The position numbers and the translations under genes were made by a program. Below are positions 53,455-62,831 of a stretch of 64,000 nucleotides of DNA, piece after piece; the first letter of the stretch is position 1, and each line of letters begins with the position of its first letter. The stretch lies in contig NZ_JAFFID010000001.1 of the NCBI RefSeq assembly GCF_017355955.1, positions 2,356,001 to 2,420,000 of the forward strand, read 5' to 3'. The stretch is from Sabulibacter ruber. Its GTDB lineage: Bacteria > Bacteroidota > Bacteroidia > Cytophagales > Hymenobacteraceae. Under the pieces are notes generated by a model, which searched no databases, was not told the origin of the DNA, and worked only from the letters and a program-made list of their open reading frames with translations.

Positions 53455-53640
53455 TGATAGAATTTCTGGTTCAATCTATTATAGATTACAAGCTTGCTGT
53501 AACATTCAAGAACCGCACTGGTACCAACAAAGATGTCTTAGGGCTAAACAAGCAGGGAGATTATACAACACTAGGTCTCCGGGCAAATATACTAATAACC
53601 GCTTACCTTCCTTTTTATGCTGTATCCTTGGCTCTTTCTG

Positions 53641-54741
53641 CTAAACCCGCAGGAATATGCGTCTTTGGTACAGCCAATAGCAGATATACCACTCTACCGC
53701 CAACGTAACAACAGAAGCCACTACCGCCAGCACTTGAACTGGCAGACTGAGCCAATTGGTAAACCCGTTGGTGAAAATGGCCACTGTTCCGTTTAACCAT
53801 TGCAGGCCTACGGTTTCAAAGAACAGATAGATAAATATTGGGTTCATGCCTACTACGGTGAAAAACAGTACCCAAGGTCCGGCTTTTCTTACGTCAATGC
53901 ACCAGTAGCACAAAGCCAATAGCAGGAATACCCAACCGCCTGAGGCAATGACAAAGGAAGCCGTGCAGGTACGCTTAATGATGGGGTCTACCCCCATTGA
54001 ATCCAGCGCATGTCCTATCACCACTCCCACCACACCTGTCAGCACCAAAACCTTGATCTTAAATGATGCTGTTTTACTGGAGGCTAATATTTTACCTATC
54101 AGGCTTCCCCAGATGGTGTGGGCTGCCGATGGCAAGAAGTTCATGGCAATCCAATGATCACTGTTCAGTTTGCCCATCAGGACTAGATCCATCCAGGAAC
54201 CGAAGTTCTTGCCTGGGGTGAAGGGCTGGTCAAACTCCGGAATGTGGGCAAAGCGGTACAACGCCTCACTTACTCCTATACATAGAAAAGAAACCAACAA
54301 CTGCGTTCGTGCCGAGTAAGGAAGCAGCACATACGCTACCAACAGCGTAACCGATAGCTGACTGAGCACATTCCACAGTTCCCACACCAACCTACCGGCG
54401 TATACGCAATGAAGCGCCACCCCAAACAGCAGAAGCTTCAGACTTCGCTTCAGCACATGCCCAGTAATCACCGCCCGGGCATCGCCTTTCTGGAACCGAT
54501 TCTGGACAGAAAAATATAGCGAGGTACCTGCAATAGTCATAAAGGCCGGTTGAACCAAATCCCAGAAATGAAGCCCTCGCCAAGGCACGTGGAAGAACTG
54601 CTGCACCAGGGCTCCTGCGACTCCCTCGCGGCCAGTTAGTTCCTGTAACCGCACATACAACAAGGTGCTTTCGGCCGCCAATAGCACCATGATCACTCCT
54701 CGCAAGAAATCAAGAGAAAGAAGGCGGTTGCTTGTCTTCAT
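53641..54741 (-). CDS. DUF5009/heparan-alpha-glucosaminide N-acetyltransferase-like membrane protein
   Basis: 366 residues with about ten membrane helices. SLDFLRGVIMVLLAAES at the N-terminus is typical for the COG4299/HGSNAT group, with the loop WRGLHFWDLVQPAFMTIAGTSLYFS (His, Asp), then AGRLVWELWNVLSQLS and later NPIFIYLFFETVGLQWL. The bacterial family (including NagX) is tied to amino-sugar catabolism in Bacteroidota, and the human enzyme acetylates glucosamine residues across the membrane. This hints that the glycan handled here contains an amino sugar. Neighbours are the LacI regulator and the susC/susD pair. Confidence 0.85.
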   Translation of the reverse strand: MKTSNRLLSLDFLRGVIMVLLAAESTLLYVRLQELTGREGVAGALVQQFFHVPWRGLHFWDLVQPAFMTIAGTSLYFSVQNRFQKGDARAVITGHVLKRSLKLLLFGVALHCVYAGRLVWELWNVLSQLSVTLLVAYVLLPYSARTQLLVSFLCIGVSEALYRFAHIPEFDQPFTPGKNFGSWMDLVLMGKLNSDHWIAMNFLPSAAHTIWGSLIGKILASSKTASFKIKVLVLTGVVGVVIGHALDSMGVDPIIKRTCTASFVIASGGWVFLLLALCYWCIDVRKAGPWVLFFTVVGMNPIFIYLFFETVGLQWLNGTVAIFTNGFTNWLSLPVQVLAVVASVVTLAVEWYICYWLYQRRIFLRV

Positions 54742-55624
54742 AGGGAATACTTGTATGCCTTTAGTGAATAATATTCTATTAGCCCAGATCTAACTCCATA
54801 TTATTACAGATAGAGTGGGACAGCATTTTTAGCTTCCTTTTCTTAAATTAAGGCAAAAGCCAAGCCCTTATTATTTGGCCCGAATCCTCAAAACAGGAAA
54901 ATTCTTCTACTTCCTTGTGCATTTAGACTCTCCCCATATTCTTTTCTAGCCATCAACTAAGGTGCTTTGAACCCAATATTATCTTAAATATGAGAATATA
55001 AAAACAGCAAACAAGTTTTTTACCTTTCCTTTATGTGTTCGAGCACATATATGAAAAATCTTTGCGTCTACGAACACATTTCATATTAAAGTTCTTGCTA
55101 ATCTAATTTATAGTAGCTATGTTTAAGACACAGAGACAAAAAATCTCCATAAAAGAGAGGTAGCTGGTAACCTAAAGACACCCGTCTAATGGTTGCAGAG
55201 CAAGGGCCAGAGGGCGAATTGGAGAGAGTAGTACCGATCAATAGCGGAGTTAACCCTAGTAAAGGTAGAATAACTCCCTTGCGACAATCTTAAGAAAGTG
55301 ACAGCTTCATTTGCTTGTGGCGTGCCAACCGTCTAAGATATTTCCTGCGCTTACAACAGAACCAGACTAATACCTAACAAACAAACCTTTATGGAACCTA
55401 ATTTCAATACTTTGTCTCCTTTCAGGCACGTAGCCTTGCCTGCTCCTTCCTGACCAGAGCTTCTTCCTATATCACCTCATCACTTCTAATAGATCAGCTA
55501 TTGCAGACTAAAGTCTGATACTTTTTGCTTTTCCTTTAGAACGGCTCCCGATATCTCCTTTCCTCAAGGGGTTTACCCTATTTCCATTCTTTTTGCCCAC
55601 ACCTCACCCATAAAATGCATCTAC
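54742..55624. other. Long regulatory region upstream of susC
   Basis: About 880 bases, AT-rich, with no convincing gene. Its most structured part is the palindrome cluster at 55032-55079. The remaining 540 bases to the susC start hold no clear box or terminator that I can name. Confidence 0.6.
55032..55079 (+). promoter_or_regulatory. Candidate LacI-type operator and -7 box upstream of susC
   Basis: TATGTGTTCGAGCACATA (55032-55049) is an 18-base palindrome with one mismatched pair and a central CG, the layout of LacI-family operators. Its left half ATGTGTTCG recurs inverted as CGAACACAT at 55071-55079. Between them, AATCTTTG (55057-55064) is one base from the TAnnTTTG box. A bound repressor would cover the promoter. 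Confidence 0.5.
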
Positions 55625-58600
55625 ATGAAAAAATTGGTACACACATTTCTGAAGCTAACGCTACTGGTGCTTCTCCCGGTGCTGCAAGCGGCCGCCCAGG
55701 GCCGTACGGTGACGGGTACCGTAACAGCTAAAGAAGACGGTCAGGCCTTAACCGGTGTCAGCGTAGTGGTAAAAGGAACTACCACCGGTACCACTACCGA
55801 CACAAACGGAGCTTTCAGCATACAGGTACCCCCTTCAGGGGCAACTCTGGTGTTCTCCTTTATTGGTTTACTTTCACAGGAAGTAGCGGTCAGCAGTGAA
55901 CCCACCGTGAATGTGCAGATGGCTCAGGATAGAAAAGCCTTGGATGAGGTAGTGGTGGTGGGCTACGGCACCCAGAAGAAAAGGGACTTAACCGGAGCCA
56001 TCAGTTCTGTGAAAGCAGAAGACCTGGTGGTGAATTCCGGTGCCGCGTCTATCGGGCACATGCTAAAGGGCAAAGCGGCCGGTTTAATGATTCGGGAGAA
56101 CAGTGCTCAACCCGGTGGCGGACTTGACATTCTGATCCGGGGTGCCGGTTCTATCAACGCCAGCAACGCTCCTCTGATTGTAGTAGACGGCTTCCCCATC
56201 TCAGATTTACAGCAACCCGGGAGCGGCGGACGCTACCAGGCCGGCACCCAAAGCATATTGAACTCCTTCAACCCCAATGATATTGAGTCCATTGAGGTAC
56301 TCAAAGACGCCAGCGCCACCTCTATCTATGGCGCACGGGCCGCCAACGGGGTTATTCTCATCACCACCAAAAGAGGAAAAACCGGCAAAGCAGAGGTGCA
56401 ATACTCCAACACCTTTTCCATTCAGAAATACAACAATCCTTTTGATGTATTGCCTTTGAACGAGTGGATGCAGGTGCGCAACGAAGCCGCCTGGGAGCGC
56501 TGGAACTTTGACAACAACGTGATTCCTTATGGCAATAGAACACTGGAGGAAGCACAGGCCGATCCTATTAATGGGCCGTTTCGCCGATTATACACCCAAA
56601 ATGCCATCAATAACGTGGGCCGGGGCACCGACTGGATTGGTTTGGTGACCCGTGATGGCTCCATTCAGCAGCACAACCTATCCTTGACGGGCGGCACAGA
56701 ATCTACCAAGTTCCTGCTTTCGGGTAATTACTACAAGCACAACGGAGTCATCAAAAACTCCGGCATTGAAAGGTTTACTGTACGGGCCAATGTAGACCAG
56801 GACGTAAACAAATACATCAAGTTCGGCCTGAACCTTACGGCAAGCCGCATCAATAATGACAACAGCCAGTTAGGAGGTGATCAGTTTGAGAACTCAGGCA
56901 TCATTCGGGCCGCCATGCAGATGGGGCCGCACATCAAACCCATTGATGAAAACGGCAACTACCCCGTAAACCCGCTCCTGGCTCTGCAGCCCAATCCATA
57001 CTCCCTGCTCACCATTTCAGATGAAGGCCGCATTGAGCGCATGTTGCTCAACTCATTTATAGACATTATTCCCATCCCAGACCTCACCATCCGGTTGAAA
57101 GGAGGCATGGACCGCGGCATTACCAAGCGCTGGAATTACCTTCCCAAAACCACCATCCACGGGGCACTGGAATTTGGCCGGGCTTCCATTGCCGAGATTG
57201 ATAAAAACGAATACCTGATGGAGGCAACTGCCTCCTATGTCAAGACGATTGCTACCCACCACCGCATTAATTTATTAGCCGGTGCCTCGCAGCAGAATTT
57301 CTACAATGACTTTACTAACGTTGGCAACACCAACTTTATCTCAGACGCTTTCCTGTGGAACAACCTGGGGGCGGGCAGCAGCACCAAAACCGTAGGCTCT
57401 TCCCGCTCAGAAAACGTAATGGCCTCCTACTTTGGTCGCTTGAACTACACCCTGAAAGACCGCTACCTGCTCACCCTGACCGTGCGGACCGATGGGGCCA
57501 GCGTGTTTGCCCGAAACAATAAGTGGGGTACTTTCCCGTCGGTAGCCGTGGGCTGGAACATAGCAGAGGAGCCGTTCTTCGGGGGCTTGGCTAACACCGT
57601 CTCGCAGTTTAAACTGAGAGCCAGTTATGGTCAGACCGGGAACGCCTCTATTGGCAGCAACGCCTTTGCGGCCTATTATGCTTACCCCGCCTGGCTTTCG
57701 GGTAATGATACCAGAGAGATCGGGGTATCCCTATCCCGCCTGGAAAACCCTGATCTTAAATGGGAAACCACCACTGAGGCCAACTTTGGTCTGGACTTCT
57801 CAATCTTTAACGGGCGCATAGACGGCTCCTTGGAGGTGTACAACCGGGTAATTTCAGACCTGCTGGCCTTCAAACCCATCAACTCCTACCACCCCATCAA
57901 CACCATCATGGCCAACGTGGGCAAGACTCAGAGCAAAGGCTTTGAACTGACCGTAAGCACCCGCAACTTCCAGCGCAATGACTTTGAGTGGAGATCCATC
58001 TTCACGTTCTCAAGGTTCAAAGACACCTGGAAAGAAAGAGCCCCAGACTGGAAGCCTGCCGTGTACGAGAACGTCAATGATCCTATCAGAGCCATTTACG
58101 CGCGGGTAGCAGATGGTATCATGCAGGTGGGCGAAGAGGTGCCTTCTCAGCCAGAATTGAGACCCGGCATGATCAAGATCAAAGACATCAACGGCTACCA
58201 GCGTGACGCCAATGGCAACCCCATGGTAGACGAGAATGGCCGTTTCATGCGCACCGGTGCCCCAGACGGAATCATTGATGATGCCGATACCAGACTCATC
58301 GGGACCTCAGACCCTAGCCTGATTGTGGGCATGACCAACATCTTCACCTACAAAGGATTCAGCCTCAACTTTGATTTTAATGGCATGTTCGGGCGTAAAA
58401 TGGCCGATCCTAATTACACCACCTACGGCATCAGTGCCGATGGTATTTACACCTACGGGTACAATGCCTTACGCACCGTGAAGAACCGCTGGACTCCGGA
58501 AAATCCATCCACTACCCAGCCCAGCTCCTTTTATGGCTGGTCTCCGTACAGCGTAGGCGATTTCTTCCTGCAGGATGCCTGGTTTGTCCGGTTGCAGAAC

Positions 58601-58789
58601 GTTGCGCTGGCCTATACCCTGCCTACCAAGTGGACCGGCAAAGTGTTCTCCAGAGCCTCCATCCACGTGACCGCTCAAAACCTGTTCGTGATCACGCCTT
58701 ATGAGGGCATTGATCCCGAGACCGATGCCTACACAGCGGCTTACCCCAATGTAAAAACGTTCACCACCGGCATTAACCTGACTTTCTAA
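55625..58789 (+). CDS. SusC/RagA family TonB-dependent outer-membrane transporter
   Basis: 1054 residues with signal peptide (ending LQAAAQ), a carboxypeptidase-like regulatory domain (about 27-115: RTVTGTVTAKEDGQALTGVSVVVKG), the DEVVVVGYGTQKKRDLTGAISSV plug start, plug IEVLKDASATSIYGARAANGVILITTK, and a 22-strand barrel to the C-terminal GINLTF. It imports oligosaccharides across the outer membrane together with the SusD partner, energised by TonB. The SusD gene follows directly (stop and start overlap by one base if the first ATG is used). Substrate is unknown. Confidence 0.97.
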   Translation: MKKLVHTFLKLTLLVLLPVLQAAAQGRTVTGTVTAKEDGQALTGVSVVVKGTTTGTTTDTNGAFSIQVPPSGATLVFSFIGLLSQEVAVSSEPTVNVQMAQDRKALDEVVVVGYGTQKKRDLTGAISSVKAEDLVVNSGAASIGHMLKGKAAGLMIRENSAQPGGGLDILIRGAGSINASNAPLIVVDGFPISDLQQPGSGGRYQAGTQSILNSFNPNDIESIEVLKDASATSIYGARAANGVILITTKRGKTGKAEVQYSNTFSIQKYNNPFDVLPLNEWMQVRNEAAWERWNFDNNVIPYGNRTLEEAQADPINGPFRRLYTQNAINNVGRGTDWIGLVTRDGSIQQHNLSLTGGTESTKFLLSGNYYKHNGVIKNSGIERFTVRANVDQDVNKYIKFGLNLTASRINNDNSQLGGDQFENSGIIRAAMQMGPHIKPIDENGNYPVNPLLALQPNPYSLLTISDEGRIERMLLNSFIDIIPIPDLTIRLKGGMDRGITKRWNYLPKTTIHGALEFGRASIAEIDKNEYLMEATASYVKTIATHHRINLLAGASQQNFYNDFTNVGNTNFISDAFLWNNLGAGSSTKTVGSSRSENVMASYFGRLNYTLKDRYLLTLTVRTDGASVFARNNKWGTFPSVAVGWNIAEEPFFGGLANTVSQFKLRASYGQTGNASIGSNAFAAYYAYPAWLSGNDTREIGVSLSRLENPDLKWETTTEANFGLDFSIFNGRIDGSLEVYNRVISDLLAFKPINSYHPINTIMANVGKTQSKGFELTVSTRNFQRNDFEWRSIFTFSRFKDTWKERAPDWKPAVYENVNDPIRAIYARVADGIMQVGEEVPSQPELRPGMIKIKDINGYQRDANGNPMVDENGRFMRTGAPDGIIDDADTRLIGTSDPSLIVGMTNIFTYKGFSLNFDFNGMFGRKMADPNYTTYGISADGIYTYGYNALRTVKNRWTPENPSTTQPSSFYGWSPYSVGDFFLQDAWFVRLQNVALAYTLPTKWTGKVFSRASIHVTAQNLFVITPYEGIDPETDAYTAAYPNVKTFTTGINLTF

Positions 58790-58818
58790 TGAACCAGCAC
58801 CCATTAATTTATAAGACC

Positions 58819-60282
58819 ATGCGCAAAGTATTTCTTTCTCTTGCACTACTCTTCCTGCTGGGCGGTTGCACAGATGATTTAGAGTCTGTTGAATATTCTG
58901 AGATAAACCCCAGCATTTTCCCGCAGTCTGAGGCAGACGTGGAAGCCATGGTGAATGCCTGCTACTATCCTCTGCGTGGCTCGTGGGGTGACGGTATCCA
59001 TACCACCTCTGAGAACGGCATCATGTACATCAACGATGCCACCACTGAGATCCTGAACGGTTCCTACGGTCCTCAGTTGGCGGCTTCCCTCCACAACTAC
59101 AAACCCACAGATGCGGGCATCACCCGTTTCTACGATGTTTTCTACAACAAAATCAGTTTGATGACGCTGACCATTGACTTGATCAACCGGTCAGAGGTGA
59201 GCGAGGCGGTGAAGAAGAGAGCCATTGCCGAAATCCGGTGCGCTCGCGGCTTACTCGCCTATGAGTTGTTTGACATGTATGGCCCCATTGTGATTGCTCC
59301 GTTGGAAGTACTGCAGAAACCAATGGAAGAAGTGCCGCTGGCCCGCCTGTCACATGAAGAAACGGTAGCCTTCATTGAGGCAGACCTGGTGGCCGCCGCT
59401 GAGGACCTGCCGCATCCTGCTCAGGCAGAATACGGCCGTTTTAGCAAAGGTTTGGCGAAAATGGTGCAAATACGGCTCAACCTGCACGAGAAGAAGTGGA
59501 ACAAGGTAGTGGAACTGGCGAATGATATCATCGGCTATAACTACTACACCCTTACCCAGGACTACGAGAGCATGTGGGACCTGGAAGGTGCCAAAAACAG
59601 CCGCGAGGTGATCTGGGCAGTTCCGTGCGACTACGAAGGCACCAGTGAAAACCAGTGGCAGTTGATGGTGCTGCCGTCTAACTATCCGGTGAAAGGCGGT
59701 TGGGGCACCATCCAAAGCACCTGGTGGTTCTATGACACCTTTGAAGAAAATGACGAGCGGAAAACTATGCTGATTGCCGAATACACCGGCACCGATGGCA
59801 ACACTTACAACCGGGCTAACCCGGGTACGGTCATGAACCTGGGCCCTATTCCGCTGAAAATGAACCCAGACGCTAACAGAACCACCGCCGTCTCTACCGT
59901 TGACATTATCATGTACCGCTACGCCGATGTGCTGCTGTCAAAGGCTGAAGCCCTGGCGAACGCCACCGGTGCCCCAACTGCCGAAGCCATGGAGTTGGTA
60001 AACGTCATCAGAAGAAGAGCTGATCTGCCGAACAAAGACCTGGCAGACTATAATTCCCTGGCGGCCTTCAATGACCTCATCCTGACGGAGAGAAGCCATG
60101 AGTTCTGGTGCGAGAACGGCCAATATCGGGCAGACCTTATCCGCCATGGCAAGTTCGTGGAGCGGGCCCGGGAGGTGAAAGGCTCTGTCTACACCAACGA
60201 GGACAAGGTCCTCTATCCGTTCTCCTTGAGAACCGTGAGCGAAGGCAAAGGGAAATTCATCCAAAACAAAGGGTACAATTAA
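58819..60282 (+). CDS. SusD/RagB family nutrient-binding lipoprotein
   Basis: About 487 residues from the ATG at 58819, which starts a lipoprotein signal (RKVFLSLALLFLLGGC, Cys17). An upstream ATG at 58789 would hide the signal. Internal TPR-like helices and the typical C-terminal VDIIMYRYADVLLSKAEALANA, ELVNVIRRRADLP and LILTERSHEFWCENGQYRADLIRHGKF identify SusD. It sits as a lid on SusC and captures the glycan at the cell surface. A 13-bp hairpin follows. Confidence 0.95.
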   Translation: MRKVFLSLALLFLLGGCTDDLESVEYSEINPSIFPQSEADVEAMVNACYYPLRGSWGDGIHTTSENGIMYINDATTEILNGSYGPQLAASLHNYKPTDAGITRFYDVFYNKISLMTLTIDLINRSEVSEAVKKRAIAEIRCARGLLAYELFDMYGPIVIAPLEVLQKPMEEVPLARLSHEETVAFIEADLVAAAEDLPHPAQAEYGRFSKGLAKMVQIRLNLHEKKWNKVVELANDIIGYNYYTLTQDYESMWDLEGAKNSREVIWAVPCDYEGTSENQWQLMVLPSNYPVKGGWGTIQSTWWFYDTFEENDERKTMLIAEYTGTDGNTYNRANPGTVMNLGPIPLKMNPDANRTTAVSTVDIIMYRYADVLLSKAEALANATGAPTAEAMELVNVIRRRADLPNKDLADYNSLAAFNDLILTERSHEFWCENGQYRADLIRHGKFVERAREVKGSVYTNEDKVLYPFSLRTVSEGKGKFIQNKGYN

Positions 60283-60287
60283 CAACC

Positions 60288-60328
60288 CTTCGGGGGAGAA
60301 ACTAGCTTTACCGGGTTCTCCCCCGAAG
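60288..60328 (+). terminator. Hairpin between susD and the DUF4874 gene
   Basis: Perfect 13-bp stem CTTCGGGGGAGAA (60288-60300) with TTCTCCCCCGAAG (60316-60328) and a 15-base loop, 5 bases after the susD stop. No T-tract follows, so it may instead stabilise the 3' end of the susCD message or attenuate. Confidence 0.7.
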
Positions 60329-60413
60329 CCTAGCCCAAAGCGCTGCTCCCAAGCCCTTGGCAGAAAGCCACTACTACCCTTACTAAAAGATCAATTAAGT
60401 GAATTTGACTGCA

Positions 60414-61793
60414 ATGAGAGGAAGAAACATGCTTACGGTACTCGCCTTACATTTCCTGCTGGTTTGGTTTTCCGGTTGCTCTGGCAGCAAGGAAGAATCA
60501 GAACCAACGCCGGAAACCAAGCCCAATATAACCTATGCCGCGTCTAACGAGATCTTCCCCAACCCGGAAAGAGGTTTCATGCGCCTGTTCTCGGTTTATT
60601 CAGAAGGAACCCCGTTAAACGTTACTACACTCGGTTCTCTCAAGAGTAACAACATCACGCTTGTTCACCGGGTTTATTACCTGGAGAAGTTCAAAGACGC
60701 TCCGCTCAGTGCCGCTCAACTTGCCCTTATCCAGACCGACATGGACTTGATCAGGCAGGCTGGCCTTAAATGCGTGCTCCGGTTTGCCTATACCGACCAG
60801 ATGAACGGCACCGATGCTCCACTGGCCATCATTGAGCAACACCTGGATCAGTTAAAACCGGCTTTTGAAGCCAACAAAGACGTGATTGCCTTTGTGCAGG
60901 CTGGCTTCATTGGGGCCTGGGGCGAGTGGCACGGGTCTACCAACGGCCTCAACACCACCGAAAACGAAAGAAAGGTGCTGTTCAAACTGCTGGATGTGCT
61001 GCCTACTGAGCTGATGGTGCAGGTAAGGACTCCTACCAAAAAGCAGCAGATTTTTGGCACCACTACTCCCGTAAGCCAGGCAATGGCCTACACAGCCGAG
61101 AAAATGGCCCGAGTAGGCCACCACAACGACTGCTTCATGTCTGGGGGCACCAACTACGGTACCTACACCAACATTCAGCCAGAGAAAAACTACATCAGCA
61201 ACGAAGCCCTGTACGTGCCCACCGGTGGAGAAACCTGCCCTCCGCAGAACGGCTACAATCCTACCTGCCCCGAGGGCCGCACCGAAATGCAGCTTCTGAA
61301 GTGGACGTACCTGAACCTGGACTATTACCAGCCTACCCTCAACGCCTGGCGGAATTCGGGCTGTTTTGACGAATTCCAGCGAAATCTGGGGTACCGGTTA
61401 GCTTTGGTAGATGCCACGTTAGCCACTCAGGTGGGGCTCAACCAAGCTTATCAGGTAAAGATCAACCTCACCAACAAAGGGTACGCGCCGGTCTACAAGC
61501 AAAAGAATACCTTTCTGGTACTCAGAAATAAGGCCTCCGGCGCTCTCCACCAGGTACAACTCCCCGTTGATGTTCGCGCTTGCAAGCCGGGCACCAACCT
61601 TACCATTGACCAAAGCGTGAGCTTAACGGGCATTCCGGCAGGCAATTATGACGTGTTTCTCAAGATTACTGACCGGGCAGAAGCGCTGCAAAACAGACCG
61701 GAATACAACATCAGGCTGGCCAACCCGCAGGCATGGGAAGCAGAGACCGGCCTGAATAACCTCAAGCATCAATTAACCATCGGGAATCTCTAA
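60414..61793 (+). CDS. DUF4874/DUF4832 lipoprotein (putative glycan-active barrel)
   Basis: About 460 residues from the ATG at 60414; a GTG at 60399 and an ATG at 60429 are alternatives. Lipoprotein signal with VWFSGC, Cys22. DUF4874 signature NPERGFMRLFSVYSEG starts the barrel; GFIGAWGEWHGS holds Glu171 and TGGETCPPQ holds Glu273, both kept in the second copy at 62832. DUF4832 follows with ARVGHHNDCFMSGGTNYG and NLGYRLALVDA, then a beta domain. A TIM-barrel-type hydrolase of the PUL glycan is an inference; family activity is not something I can state. It is on the cell surface or periplasm. Confidence 0.8.
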   Translation: MRGRNMLTVLALHFLLVWFSGCSGSKEESEPTPETKPNITYAASNEIFPNPERGFMRLFSVYSEGTPLNVTTLGSLKSNNITLVHRVYYLEKFKDAPLSAAQLALIQTDMDLIRQAGLKCVLRFAYTDQMNGTDAPLAIIEQHLDQLKPAFEANKDVIAFVQAGFIGAWGEWHGSTNGLNTTENERKVLFKLLDVLPTELMVQVRTPTKKQQIFGTTTPVSQAMAYTAEKMARVGHHNDCFMSGGTNYGTYTNIQPEKNYISNEALYVPTGGETCPPQNGYNPTCPEGRTEMQLLKWTYLNLDYYQPTLNAWRNSGCFDEFQRNLGYRLALVDATLATQVGLNQAYQVKINLTNKGYAPVYKQKNTFLVLRNKASGALHQVQLPVDVRACKPGTNLTIDQSVSLTGIPAGNYDVFLKITDRAEALQNRPEYNIRLANPQAWEAETGLNNLKHQLTIGNL

Positions 61794-61843
61794 GCTGGCT
61801 CCCGTTCCGGCAGACCTAATCGAACTTTTAAAGCATCAGCGAC

Positions 61844-62692
61844 ATGAAAAACAAACTTTTACTCTTCTTGGGCTTGGGCTTTTTGCTGCTGGCCACTTTC
61901 TCCTGCGAGGAAGACGACGAAAACTCAGGACCTAAAGCGGTGTTCAGCTATGTGGCCGATGGCTTTGTGGTAAATTTCACTGATTTCTCGCAAAACGCAT
62001 CAGAATACCTCTGGGACTTCGGTGACGATAGCGAGCAGTCCCTCCAGTCCAACCCCACGCACATTTACTCCAAGAAAGGCGACTACCTGGTTACACTCAC
62101 AGTGAAGAGCAATGGCCAGACCAGCACCTTCCAGGACTCTGTGTATGTGCTGGGGCCTAACATCAAAATTGACGGCGATTTCACCGATTGGGAACACGTG
62201 GCCTACACCCACACCAATAACGAGGGCACCGGCGGTACCCTGTTGGCCGTGAAAACCTTTGCCTCTGCCGGACACCTCAACTTCTACTTAGAAGGCACTC
62301 AAGACTTCTCGCTGGCAGTAATGGACCTGTACCTGGATGCCGACAACAACCCCGAAACCGGATTTAAAACCTGGATGTATCCAGCCGCTTCTGGCGCCGA
62401 TTTCCTCTTTGAGGGCAACCCTACTGGGGGCAGTGTCTTTGCGCACGTGGGTCCCGGCAATGGCTGGTCCTGGAACGAGGTAGCCAACTTTGGTGAGCGC
62501 ATGCAGTTCTCGGCCATCAAAACCGTTGGTGGGAAAAAAGTGGTGGAGTTCTCCATCAAGCGCGAAGGTTTGGGCAGCATGAGGAATGCCGCTAATTTCG
62601 CCATCCTGGAAATGAACTCCGGCTGGACTGAGGTGGGCAACATTCCTCACAGCCAGCAGGCCAGCTCTAAGTTTGCCTCCATAGATTTATAA
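61844..62692 (+). CDS. PKD-domain lipoprotein with a CBM9-like domain
   Basis: 282 residues. Lipoprotein signal LLLATFSC (Cys21), then a PKD domain (about 30-105: KAVFSYVADGFVVNFTDFSQ, EYLWDFGDDSEQ, GDYLVTLTVKS). The C-terminal part (about 115-282) begins IKIDGDFTDWEHVAYTHTNN and has LDADNNPETGFKTW and FSIKREGLGS, a jelly roll like CBM9/DOMON-type carbohydrate-binding modules, with calcium-site-like acidic residues. I infer a surface glycan-binding protein of the PUL. It lies 51 bases after the DUF4874 gene. Confidence 0.83.
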   Translation: MKNKLLLFLGLGFLLLATFSCEEDDENSGPKAVFSYVADGFVVNFTDFSQNASEYLWDFGDDSEQSLQSNPTHIYSKKGDYLVTLTVKSNGQTSTFQDSVYVLGPNIKIDGDFTDWEHVAYTHTNNEGTGGTLLAVKTFASAGHLNFYLEGTQDFSLAVMDLYLDADNNPETGFKTWMYPAASGADFLFEGNPTGGSVFAHVGPGNGWSWNEVANFGERMQFSAIKTVGGKKVVEFSIKREGLGSMRNAANFAILEMNSGWTEVGNIPHSQQASSKFASIDL

Positions 62693-62719
62693 TCACCAGT
62701 TACCTCCTACCCTGATCAG

Positions 62720-62755
62720 GATTTGGGCTTATCTTCCTGAAAACAGGCCCAAATC
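62720..62755. repeat. Dispersed intergenic palindrome (family copy 25)
   Basis: GATTTGGGCTTATCTTCC opposite TGAAAACAGGCCCAAATC. The outer arms GATTTGGGC and GCCCAAATC pair perfectly. It is 28 bases after the PKD lipoprotein stop. Confidence 0.8.
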
Positions 62756-62831
62756 CCGGCTGTGTGTCCGTCTGTTCCAGAACCGGCACCGGGTGCTTCG
62801 TTCGTTTTGTTCCAACCAACTCCCCTGCTTC

